Assembly (NCBI GenBank): GCA_977006965.1
Contig: OZ345366.1
Coordinates: 2,542,001-2,606,000, forward strand
From: Phymatolithon calcareum
Lineage: Eukaryota > Rhodophyta > Florideophyceae > Hapalidiales
DNA: 64,000 nt
Direction of reading: 5' to 3'
Shown here one piece after another: positions 31,913-40,819 of this stretch. The notes beneath the pieces are model-generated. The model was not told the DNA's origin. It did no database searches and saw only the letters and a program-made list of their open reading frames with translations. Made by a program: the position numbers and the translations under genes. Every line of letters starts with the position of its first letter. The first letter of the stretch is position 1.

Positions 31913-33435
31913 CGCAGATGTGCTTCTCGGATTTGCCGACGACGATTACTGTTCGACTTTCCGGCCCTCTTGAGCAGATACTCCACTGATAGGGGTGGTA
32001 AATGTGTACGAGCATGAATACGGTTGACAATTTCGCGGTCATCGCTGGACGTTTCGCCAGAAACGCCGACTAACATTGACTCGGCAACATTCATCATCAT
32101 GTCATCACCACCGGCCCGTAAGCGTGCATGCCCATCTGATTCGGAGACGTTTGTGGCCAGTCGCACTCGCGAACCTTCAACATCCACCTCCATCCAGTTG
32201 CCGTCATGAGATTCAAGGCACTTCCATTGTCTTAGAGTCTCCTTCCCAATAATTAAAGGAACATCGGAGTCAACGACGATTGCGTGAGCGTACAGATACC
32301 TTCCGCGCCCAACCGGTACAGGAATATTACACCGCCCGACAATCTCGTCGGTTTTTGACCTATTGTTGCTAGTGCCGAATGCATGTCCTGCATCATCCTT
32401 CTCTTGCTTAGGCATAATATGCGGCTTAACCCCTTGCTCCTCGCAGAGAGCTATGTAGTTGGATTCGCCGAGGACCGAGAGAGTCGCGCCACTGTCCACG
32501 ATTGCATTACCATGATCACGGTTGATACGTGCCAGAAATGACCGCACCGTATCTTCGGACGATCTCGTGAAACAAAGTAAAGTTTCCGCCGTCTCAGGCA
32601 CCTCTGACCATACAGGGGCGAGAAGCACCAATTTGGGCTCATGGATACCGACCGCACCGCCTCCCGCACCATTACGACCGCCACCGCCGCCACGACCGCG
32701 GCCCCGACGGCCGCCTCTACCGTCACCTTGTGCCTGTCGTTTCAATCGCAGCTCAGCAGCGCATTTTGCGTTTGAGTACGCGTAGTGAGGCCCGCCACAG
32801 GACCAACACTTCAGTTGCTTCTTGACCGGGGCTGGTTGTCTGGGACTCTCTGCCATTTTTGTGAGAGCAGGCTCGGACATTGCGTCATCTCCGAAGTTGA
32901 GGCGTCGTAAAGCATCTCTGACGGCCTCCATTGTCATAAGAGGCGCCTGTTCGTCGTGACGACGTGTCACGACGTCCACGTGTGACTCATCTCCCGCCCC
33001 CGGCCCTGCAAGGTGAAGCTGCCTCGCCTGCTGCAAGTGCTCCTGTGCTGGTTCTGCGGCACGATCCACCTCATTCAACTGCTCTCCGAGCTCGTTTCGC
33101 TGGTCTCCGGTAATTGTGGGAGTCTCTAACACTGTTTTAGCCTCCTGTGTGATTCTTTTTACAGTGTCCATGAGATCTCCGATCTCATTCAGCATGTTGG
33201 TCATAGAGTGTTGTACATTCACTACGGCCGAACTGCTGCCTGATACAGGCGGTGCTGCGGTATCCTGCACGGACGTTGCTCTCGTCACAGCTATCGCGAC
33301 CCTGCTAGTCGCCGACATTGCTTCTGCCGCTGACTGCGGCCCGGGTCTTCCCGATACTGGCATACCGGCGTTAATTCCCGTCTGAGCTTTCAAGTTCAAT
33401 TTGGCCTGGTGCGCCATCGCCGTCTGGAGCACCAT
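31880..33435 (-). pseudogene. copia Gag C-terminus, zinc knuckle, protease and integrase zinc module
   Basis: A long open frame from 33435, continuing open to 31663 though only about 31880 upstream is homologous. In order: Ala/Gln-rich Gag helices; an unusual knuckle CWSCGGPHYAYSNAKC (CX2CX3HX7C instead of CX2CX4HX4C) at about 32775-32815; a Gly/Arg-rich tail; the retroviral-type aspartic protease with AIVDSGATLSV (about 32490); VDSDVPLIIGKETLRQW; then the integrase HX3H (HARTH) and CX2C (CRSC). Proteolysis of the polyprotein would depend on the DSGA protease. The frame is lost at about 31900. Confidence 0.8.
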
Positions 33436-33439
33436 TTGA

Positions 33440-34012
33440 ACTCTGTCCGGTCAAGTTTTGCGTTCAAAACGCAAAGCAGAGCAAGCAGTTCCTGAACACC
33501 AGACGCTTGTGCAGCTTTTCCGTGCGCATACGCGTACTGTAGGCACAACGTGCAATATTCGGACCAATACTTATCGTACGATTGCTTGGCCCCGGCATGC
33601 GCCTTGTTCATGATGTCGCGCCACGCCCCTGCAGTCTCCATGAAAGCCGCTTCCCTGTCCAGTGGGTCAACAATGTCCAGAACGTGGTCGATTACGACAG
33701 CGAATTCATCTCTCGCGTCATGTTCGCGCTCACCATTTCTGTGATGTGACCCATTCGCTGGCCGACATTGCCGCGAACACTCGTGACAATCGCAAACACT
33801 TGCTGTCCAAGCGAAAGTTTGTGCTTGGAATCCGGCTCGGCCAAATCTTGAAAGCGAATCCAATCAAAGAGCAAACGGCGGTAAAGTCGAGGATTGGCGC
33901 TGTCATTAAACGTGGGCACCTCCCCTACGCGCACAGAGCGTAGACCTTCTCTCATCCTCGATGATTCTCCAGAACCTCGGCGCCGTCTTTCGCCTCTGTT
34001 TCCTGGGCCCAT
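33440..34012 (-). pseudogene. copia Gag N-terminal part
   Basis: Starts at the ATG at 34012 (MGPGNRGERRRRG), 29 bp downstream of the 5' LTR edge. It continues as RLYRRLLFDWIRFQDLAEP (about 33.87 kb). The frame shifts near 33705 into DEFAVVIDHVLDIVDPLDRE and again near 33440 into the next piece. The ORF is open upstream into the LTR (to 34213), but the ATG at 34012 is the likely start. The content, predicted helical with no enzyme motif, fits a copia capsid domain. Confidence 0.65.
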
Positions 34013-34020
34013 AACTGTAA

Positions 34021-34033
34021 TCTGGCGGCTCCA
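34021..34033 (-). other. Possible copia primer binding site
   Basis: The minus strand reads TGGAGCCGCCAGA 7 bp after the 5' LTR. A TGG start is expected for a site complementary to a tRNA 3' CCA end. The matching tRNA was not identified. Confidence 0.35.
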
Positions 34034-34040
34034 CACTGAA

Positions 34041-34528
34041 GCCTTCCCGGCCAAAGAAATTGCTGAGTAGCCTGCCTTATTGAACGGCACCGTCCCGCTC
34101 TTAATAAAGCCTCTGCAGTTTCCAGATATGCGAAGTCCCAAGCTTCCCTTTCGGAGAAGAAACCTCAGAATCCTCCCAAAACCGCGACCTCGGTAGCAAT
34201 AGAAATGTATCAAGTTTACTTATCCGCCACCAACCCCTTCTTCCAGGCCCCCCTGACCGTTTGCTGCAAACTTGTATCTTATATAGTCTACAGATGTGCT
34301 TCTCACCTATCTCCTGTGTTAAGCACCCGCAGCGCCACCAACCAATGACATCATGGTCGTAGCTCGAATACTGTACAAGCACCACAGACGTCCGTGCCAC
34401 GAGGCGTTGCCTCCGCATGATACTTATTGAAAACCTGTCGGAATGCCGCACATGAGTTCTTGTGACTGCTACGCCTCTTGCGGCGCGCTGCACGGCTCGC
34501 ACGATCAAATCAGAAACACACTTCAACA
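34041..34528 (-). repeat. copia 5' LTR
   Basis: 488 bp, more than 99% identical to the 3' LTR. A TATATAAG box lies at 34278-34285 (minus), a plausible promoter for element transcription. The ATG of gag lies 29 bp downstream. Confidence 0.9.
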
Positions 34529-34699
34529 CCTGTATTCCCGAAAAAACACTCGCTTGCCTTCCGTGAACAATTCGTCACTAAATGCCCTTCCAGAAATGCT
34601 GTTTCTGTATCGCTCTGTGAATATGCGGCTTCGGCAGCGTACTTCGGCAATGCTGGTCCTGTTTCCCCGATATTCTCAAATGGATCGATCCATCATTAG

Positions 34700-36340
34700 T
34701 ATAAGGCCCATCTTCGCAGCTATTGACCGCTTTTCTGTCCCTGCTAGGGATCCCTACTGTCGCCCCACAGTTCGAAGCGCAAAGAGACTGAAGTCAGCAT
34801 TTTAACAAAGTGCTGACCTAGGTACAGGCTACGACATATACGAAGACGAAGATCTCCCTGAAGAATCTGGCGATGAATCAGGACACGAGCGAGCCGGTAC
34901 ACAGTCCGTTGCCCATGAAAATGCGACCGCTCCATTGTCGAGCTCGACATGAGCAACGGACAATCCTGTTCTCAACGAGCCGCCCGCAGTGCTCTCAGCG
35001 CCAAAGTGACGGCCCATGTCGAATGCTTTGGGCACTATAAGCATTCAAAATAGTACATCAAATCAATTAATATTTTGGTTCCATAAAGGAAGTGTCTGAC
35101 ACAAAATGCGACAATGTTTTCAGGGCTCCACAATTTGGCGTGCGCGGGACTGCGGAAAACTTTTGCACAATTTGCGTACTATTTTGCGTCTCTGCACTTT
35201 ATCATTTTCAGGAATGACCCACTATGGGCCTTCCTGTTTCAGTAAGCTTTCTGGCCTCCCCGTGTGGGTATCCGCTTACCCACCCATGGTATATTCCTTG
35301 TATCGTAAGGATATTTGATGACTTTATTTTGAGAGCTCCCAAGGCCTCAACTTGGATTAACGGGACAGGTCTTGCGATATTCTCAAAGCTAAAGTTCTCT
35401 GGCTACTCAAAACGTTCTTGATTCGTACTTCTCTCGCAACAAGAGCTCCTGTGAGTCTCTTGAACTCAAACTCAATTTCTGTACTAATCTTCGACGACGC
35501 TAGAGTATGTTGTAGCGTAAGAGTGACGTCTGTGCTTAGTACTTTGGCGGCTCCCCTTGACCTCCACGATAGGAAGCCAACGACTAAGAACCAATTAAAG
35601 CAACCACTTGCTTCCTTATCTACTTTATCTTCGAGGTTGGAACTTGATTTTTGGTCTGACTTGTGCATTTCAAATTATTCTTGGGTTTGTTTTTCTGTTC
35701 TTCTTTTACTATTTTTTCGTGATTCATGTCTCTCTCTGTATTTTGGTTCGTTTTTCTTTTCTTTGCTTATTGTTGATTCTCTTGCGCTTATCGATTCCTG
35801 ATACTTGATTCTTGATATTTTTCATCGTTTGAAGGAGAACAATCTACCCAAATCAGCTGATTTTAGCCTTTCAAATTCCTTTTTAACTTGTACTCTTGAT
35901 GATCCCTCACCTTAGCGCTGACCTATTTTACCAAAGCTCATCTTGCATGCGAGCATATTTCTGACGTATAGTCCTCCCCGTCAGTTCTTCTCTCTTCTTC
36001 AGAACAGAGGCTTTCTGAGTGGCATGTTGCAAGTCTTCATCTTTCTTTAGGTAGTCAACAACCTTCGTTGCTTGCTTTACGTCTTCCTCATTCCCGGAGG
36101 ATTTGGCTACTTCAATGCGCTTTTTATGTCTTATCAGACTCAAAAAACCTTCCGCGTAATGTCGTCTACTCTTTTCTGGTCGTTCGAGTCGGCGCAGTAG
36201 TTATATGCAACATGTCTTCTGCATATTTGATTTTGGAGAGCAGCACGTATTCCCAGTTTGGTACAATAAAGACACGAGAGAGACAAACATGAGAACCTGC
36301 TCTATCGGCAGATTATTCTCGCAGGAGAGAAGTAATAAGT
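34700..36340. other. Region without recognised gene
   Basis: An acidic open stretch at about 34820-34950 (GYDIYEDEDLPEESGDESG) may be the C-terminus of an old protein. From about 35600 to 35800 the sequence is T-rich. Other ORFs are short and unconvincing. Confidence 0.3.
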
Positions 36341-36345
36341 CAACA

Positions 36346-37034
36346 TATATGCGAAAAATACAGCATATCGAAAATTCGTCGAGAGATAAACGCATTAAAG
36401 GTAGTTTTAATCCTGGTTTAGCTCGGTTTGTACATTAAAACAGGTTTTGGCCAGACGGGGATCTCATGACCTCACAGCTGTAATCAAGAGGAGCATTCCA
36501 GCAACGCGCGCAGCTCCGAACAGTACGAAAGTTATAATGGACGGCTTATTTCACGAGAGTTAACTTTTCCAAAGATTGGGAAAAGTCCAGCTTAATTCTG
36601 GAAAAAATTAGGCTTTGGTGAAACGAGAGGTTTCACCCCAGTTGTCATAGGTGGCAGTGGTGCGCGCAGGCACCAGACAGGAGCCGTCGAAGGCACGGAG
36701 CGACAGAGCAGAGGGCTTTACAACGACTTCATTTTCTTTGTCCCACCCACCGCACCCTAGGTTAGACAGAGGGCTCCTGTATCTCAGTGAGTTAGCCTGG
36801 TTTTCAGGCTGCACTCCGGTTGAGCAAGCTGAGCGCATTTCTATTGACCAAACGAGTCCCAAGAGTTTACTTGGTTTGCTTGTAGGTCTAAGCTAGGAAT
36901 TCACTGCTCAGAAGCGACGAGCATAACCTTGAGTGCCTCCACAATAACACGGTTAACCGTAGGTCAGGGTGGGACCTTCTGCTAAAATTCGTTTATATTT
37001 CGACGAGTTTTCGATACGCTCTATTATTCGCACA
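36346..37034. repeat. Inverted repeat upstream of the 37248 gene
   Basis: About 36346-36404 and 36975-37034 are inverted copies sharing CGTTTAT, TCGACGA and TTTTCGATA, about 80% over 55 bp. The loop is about 570 bp. It could be a decayed MITE whose right end lies 214 bp before the ATG, so it may overlap the promoter. Confidence 0.5.
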
Positions 37035-37247
37035 GCGAAGCGCACCAGTGAGCTCTGCGTCTCGCCCAGTCTACTTAGATGCACCATGGAGACGTTCGTG
37101 ATGACTCATGAATCATACTCCGTCCTGAAGAATCCCGCGAAATGGACTTCCAGCTGGAATCACTGCACTTTTTGCTGTTCGCGGGCCAATACTCATCAGC
37201 CCAGCGCATGGCCAGGAGCGCTCACCACCTCTTCAATTCCACTCCCC

Positions 37248-38288
37248 ATGGCTCATGCGGCGTTCTCCGTCGCGCTCCGGCCCTTCCCGGCTAGGCGCCT
37301 TCGCGCAGTCCCGCTCTGCGCTGCATCTCCACCCCCCCTTTCACCCGCTTCTGCGGCTCATGCCGATTCTGCTGCACGCGACTTTCTCACCCAACGCGCC
37401 GCGCAAACGGTGATGTTTATCTCGCGCGCCCTGCGTGACGAGACGAGTGCAAAGTGGCTCGACCGTTTTTTCGGTGGTAATTTGGAAGACGCCCACATTG
37501 CCGATGCATTGCGCAACGCACAAGGGGAGCGAGCTCATAGTTCTGCTCAATTGCGCGAATTACTCCGCGCACCAAATGAGACAATTCATGTACGCAAACC
37601 GGTCGTCGGGCGCGGTGGATCGACCGCTACGAACCCGCACATCAAGAAACGGTACTTCGAGTACGACGTCAACATCCGTCCGCGCGCAATCGGACGCCGA
37701 GTCTTGTCTGTCCGCGCAGCGATTGCCGAGGAGCTTCAGGTGGACCTAGCCCTTATGCAGCGTGAGACGGACCGGCTCTGGCGAGCGTTTCGCGCGGCTG
37801 TGGAACGCGGCGACGCGCTGGAGGCGATTGTACGCACCGGTGATCGGGTGGATCTTTCCCTACTCGATGTTGGTGCGTATGCGGGCGTGGAGGAGGCTGG
37901 TGGAACTCCTTACAGAGTTGCCAATTTTGATCTGGCACAATCGCTTTCACTGGCAATTGCGACACAGATCGTTATCAAAAGTTCTGATGAAGGAGGGATT
38001 TGGCTGGCGGAGTTTTGTGCTGATCGAGTGCCAGCGATGCTGCGTCCGCCGCGCGGAATTCGACGCGCGGCGGACGGATTTGTAGCGGCGTTGCTCGCGC
38101 AGGCGCCCGTGCTTCGCGATGGCGCTATTGCACGCGACCCGATGCTGTTGTGCGAGAGAGTTTTGGAAACTAGATTGGCGGTGTGTAGGGTTTGGGTGGA
38201 TGTATGTCAGGTTGTGAGTGAGGAGCATCTAGAGCTTGAAAAAGAGCTACTGGAAGGGAGTTTGAACACTGGTGGATGGTATAAATGA
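37248..38288 (+). CDS. Unrecognised protein with possible plastid transit peptide
   Basis: A 346-residue intronless ORF starting at CCCCATGG. The frame is open further upstream to 36969, but this ATG begins MAHAAFSVALRPFPARRLRA, a Ser/Arg/Ala-rich, acid-poor leader that looks like an organelle transit peptide. The mature part is Ala/Arg/Glu-rich and mostly helical, with RYFEYDVNIRPRAIGRRVLS, VRAAIAEELQVDLALMQRE, SLSLAIATQIVIKSSDEGG and a C-terminal EEHLELEKELLEGSL helix. No catalytic motif is visible and I cannot name a family. GC is clearly higher than in the flanks and third positions favour G/C, as in the GMC gene, so this looks like a live host gene between TE blocks. It ends in TGA at 38286-38288. 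Confidence 0.75.
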   Translation: MAHAAFSVALRPFPARRLRAVPLCAASPPPLSPASAAHADSAARDFLTQRAAQTVMFISRALRDETSAKWLDRFFGGNLEDAHIADALRNAQGERAHSSAQLRELLRAPNETIHVRKPVVGRGGSTATNPHIKKRYFEYDVNIRPRAIGRRVLSVRAAIAEELQVDLALMQRETDRLWRAFRAAVERGDALEAIVRTGDRVDLSLLDVGAYAGVEEAGGTPYRVANFDLAQSLSLAIATQIVIKSSDEGGIWLAEFCADRVPAMLRPPRGIRRAADGFVAALLAQAPVLRDGAIARDPMLLCERVLETRLAVCRVWVDVCQVVSEEHLELEKELLEGSLNTGGWYK

Positions 38289-38515
38289 ATGACCAGTCCT
38301 TGATCTGTAGAAAGATCCATATCGGGAATTGGATCGGACATAGGCAGAGGGCTCGTTGATGTCATCGATCTAGATCAGCACCCATAGGCACCCAACGAGA
38401 AGGCTGTCTGAAGTCGACTGAATTTCATATCCAAAGCATGGATTCATGATGAAATCCGGGTTGCTGGGGAGACAGAGCAGACAGTTTCTGTTTAGAATGA
38501 AAAGTGTGGTTTTTC

Positions 38516-38565
38516 ATTAAAAGTTACCAACGCATCTGCAGACGCTCGGGGCAACCTTGCGATTG
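38516..38565 (-). repeat. LINE 3' tail, minus copy
   Basis: The minus strand reads GGTTGCCCCGAGCGTCTGCA then TGCGTTGGTAACTTTTAATG, the tail of the LINE family at 40.8-43.6 kb. Short truncated copy. Confidence 0.5.
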
Positions 38566-38717
38566 ACGGAATATGTGCGCGATTGGAGTGGACTTCTGAC
38601 GGCATGCGAAAATCGAGCACGCCAACAGAAGTGCCCTCCGACTAGCCTGGGAACAACGAGAAGAAACACCGCGCTAGGAAAATTACCTTTTCCAAGAATG
38701 GTCTACAGCACCAAGCA

Positions 38718-38933
38718 GTGAGGATGAAAGAAAGCAGACACAGAATTCTCTGTGCAAGATGGTTTGTAGGTCAGTTTCCAAGAAATCGTCCGAAGCTAAT
38801 AGAAGAAATGGGCAGTCAAGGAGCATGGGCAGTTAGAATACTGAAGTGCATCCTGAGAAAGCCAACATGGACCCTTACAGAGGAGACCAACGTGGCCCGA
38901 GCCATCGACGCGATACTAAGAAATTCTGATTAA
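38718..38933 (+). pseudogene. LINE C-terminal-like fragment
   Basis: A 71-codon ORF with a Trp/Arg-rich segment GAWAVRILKCILRKPTWTL and a helical VARAIDAILRNSD end. It resembles the region after the RT in LINE ORF2 proteins, by analogy to other copies here. Weak evidence. Confidence 0.3.
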
Positions 38934-39042
38934 GGAAACGAAATTTCGAGTGTCGTGCTAAGAATGGTGCCGACTTTCCTCAAGTTGGGACACATGGTAC
39001 GTTCTCAATAAATCCACTTATTTACGATTGGATTTCTGTTTA

Positions 39043-39228
39043 AGGGAATTCACGACATGGCCCTCGCCGAACCTACTATTCACACTTAGCCAAGTGTATT
39101 ATCATAAAATACGACGACATGCTTACAGTGCGCCGTCGTACTCGTATCGGATGAGTAGTAGGTTTGGCTAGGGATGGCCATGTAGGGAATTTTTCCCACT
39201 TTTGGTGACCATGTTGTAAATTTATTCC
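39043..39228. mobile_element. MULE-derived MITE (186 bp)
   Basis: Flanked by the perfect 10-bp duplication TTTCTGTTTA (39033-39042 and 39229-39238). Ends share ACATGG and the subterminal blocks TACTATTC and GATGAGTAGTAGGTTTGGCTA with the MULEs at 16973 and 43730. It sits inside a LINE tail (minus orientation) whose sequence closes up when the MITE is removed. Confidence 0.85.
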
Positions 39229-39300
39229 TTTCTGTTTAATTGAAGCTCCCTTTGTCAATTATCATTGCACTTGAGAGGCTTTTCGTTGCGCTATAATCAA
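39229..39300 (-). repeat. LINE-type 3' tail hosting the MITE
   Basis: The minus strand reads CAATGATAATTGACAAAGGG and AGCTTCAATTAAACAG. It is the same tail as 2388-2470 and 63535-63605. Its distal few bases lie on the other side of the MITE (about 39028-39042). Confidence 0.55.
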
Positions 39301-39929
39301 TACGTGCAGGTTTTTTGTGCTCCACCAATTTTGATTCTTGAGGTGGAAAATATACAGCTGCTGTGTCACACGTAGTCCACGGGAAGTGGTCGAATTACTT
39401 CAGCTTTCGCATGCAGCCTTGACCGCTTAAAACATGACAAAAACTGCGTCACGTGCTCTCCTTTTGTAGACACTCTCGTCGGTTGACAGCTCGTCTTTTC
39501 ATATGCCTGTCTTGATATCTTTGGTGGCATCTTTTTCCGTTTTTCCTATAAGTTCTAAGAGCTACGAGGTGCTCATAGGCGAGAACGATCCAAACGACCA
39601 TTCTATGTCCAGAGTCCTGTATCTCGAGGACTTGAACACCAAGTGCGAAGGCAAAGTTGTCTTTTTGTGAGGGACAGGGCGCTTTTCTATTTCTCAACGG
39701 TAGTGGCGGCTTCCAGAACCGCTCGTCTTTGGTGCTTGTCCTGTCCAAGATTTCCATAGCCACAGTGGAGAGGTAGCGGTTCGCTTTGGCGTGGATCACA
39801 TCCCAATTTGTGTTCTGAATCTCCTTGGGGTTCTGGTCCCGATTTTCAAAGAGCTTCATAAGTCTTCGCGTACATATTCGTGCTAGGATGTCTTTTCCTT
39901 GTTTCCTTTTTATTTTCCGCCTCAAGGTC

Positions 39930-40095
39930 CCGAAGGAGACCAGAGGTAGGTTTTTGTACCCCACTGAATCGTGTTACACCAACAAAAAAAGAAACTCTTC
40001 TCTCGACAGAATCCGGTCAAAACCTCTTGGCACTGGGGATGTTCCCACTAGCAGCAGCAGATGCGCTGGTAACATTTAAATAAAAATCAACCTTT
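39930..40095 (+). repeat. LINE 3' tail
   Basis: Contains GACCAGAGGTAGG, GAATCGTGTTACACCAACA, CAGAATCCGGTCAAAACCTC and GCGCTGGTAACATTTAAATA. It is a fuller copy of the tail and resembles 62235-62410. A minus ORF across 39449-39964 is not conserved elsewhere. Confidence 0.6.
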
Positions 40096-40429
40096 CTTCC
40101 TTCTTTCTCTCTTTTCTATTGCCGCATATTTGAGCTACACGTAGTGTCCAATTCTCAACATCTAGGGGGCCTCTAAGATGCTCCTGGACTGGTCTCATTC
40201 TTGGTACTTGCGAAACTGCTTCCCGCGAGTACCGCTGCATACCACTACACGACGCCATTCGTGTGCCTTTCGCGGCACGTAATTCAATTCTTGCTTGTGA
40301 CATGACTCGAACAGGCGAACTCAACATTCCAGGGTGCTACGCAGAAAATCTTATACTATCGATATATCGAGAAACACGGTGGTTCTGTAGTGGGAATCAC
40401 CGAAACACACTAAAACAAAAAGAAAGTAA

Positions 40430-40600
40430 ATTTTTATTTAAAAGTTACCAACGCATCTGCTGACGAGTGGGGCAACGTTTCGAGTGCCAAGAAAATTTGG
40501 CTTGATTTTGTTCTAAGAAGGGTTTCGTAGTGGGTATTCCACAGTTCGCTGGTCTACAAAAATTCACCTCTGGTACCCTGAGGGGCCTCGAGGGGGAAAA
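40430..40600 (-). repeat. LINE 3' tail, minus copy
   Basis: The reverse complement matches 43470-43620 closely: CCACTACGAAACCCTTC, CAAGCCAAATTTTCTTGGCA, GCAGATGCGTTGGTAAC. A truncated copy of the LINE that follows it on the plus strand. Confidence 0.6.
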
Positions 40601-40819
40601 ATAATCCACGCTCCTGTCACAAAACGGCTATGAAGAGTTATATATACCATTCCGAATCTGGTCATCGGCGCTGGAGTATGAAGCGGAGCTCATCCAGAGC
40701 CAGATAGACTGTTTCCGCATTTGCTGTCTAGTTATGAGAAAACAGGCTGCAGTGTGCGAGACGGAGCCACTTGAGACCCGTTGTGTCTTGTCTTCTCGAC
40801 AGTGATTATCCCAGACCTC

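Larger units (their letters stand above)
28576..34528 (-). mobile_element. Ty1/copia-type LTR retrotransposon
   Basis: A 5.95-kb element on the minus strand with 488-bp LTRs (34041-34528 is the 5' LTR, about 28577-29064 the 3' LTR). Internal order is gag, zinc knuckle, protease, integrase, reverse transcriptase, RNase H. Integrase before RT defines the copia type. The flanking duplication is CCTCT (28571-28575) versus CCTGT (34529-34533). The polyprotein frame is broken several times: near 33705, 33440, 31900 and 31500, plus a TAA at 30148-30150. Confidence 0.95.
28541..34699 (+). pseudogene. Short ORF interrupted by the copia insertion
   Basis: The ATG at 28541 overlaps the stop of the preceding ORF (ATGA). 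It reads MNTHGDFLGHP to the copia edge. After removal of the element and one 5-bp duplication it resumes in frame at 34534 with FPKKHSLAFREQFVTKCPSR, and ends at 34697-34699. Frame continuity supports the element boundaries. The product is unknown and may be part of an older transposon. The inserted copia lies on the opposite strand. Confidence 0.4.

Noticed and set aside
35418-35808. Overlapping plus ORFs rich in Phe/Leu that look like membrane proteins
   Set aside because: They come from a T-rich tract, overlap each other in two frames and have no convincing start or homologue.
39449-39964. 171-codon minus ORF antisense to LINE-associated sequence
   Set aside because: No family motif, and it ends within the LINE tail. 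Length alone does not support a gene.
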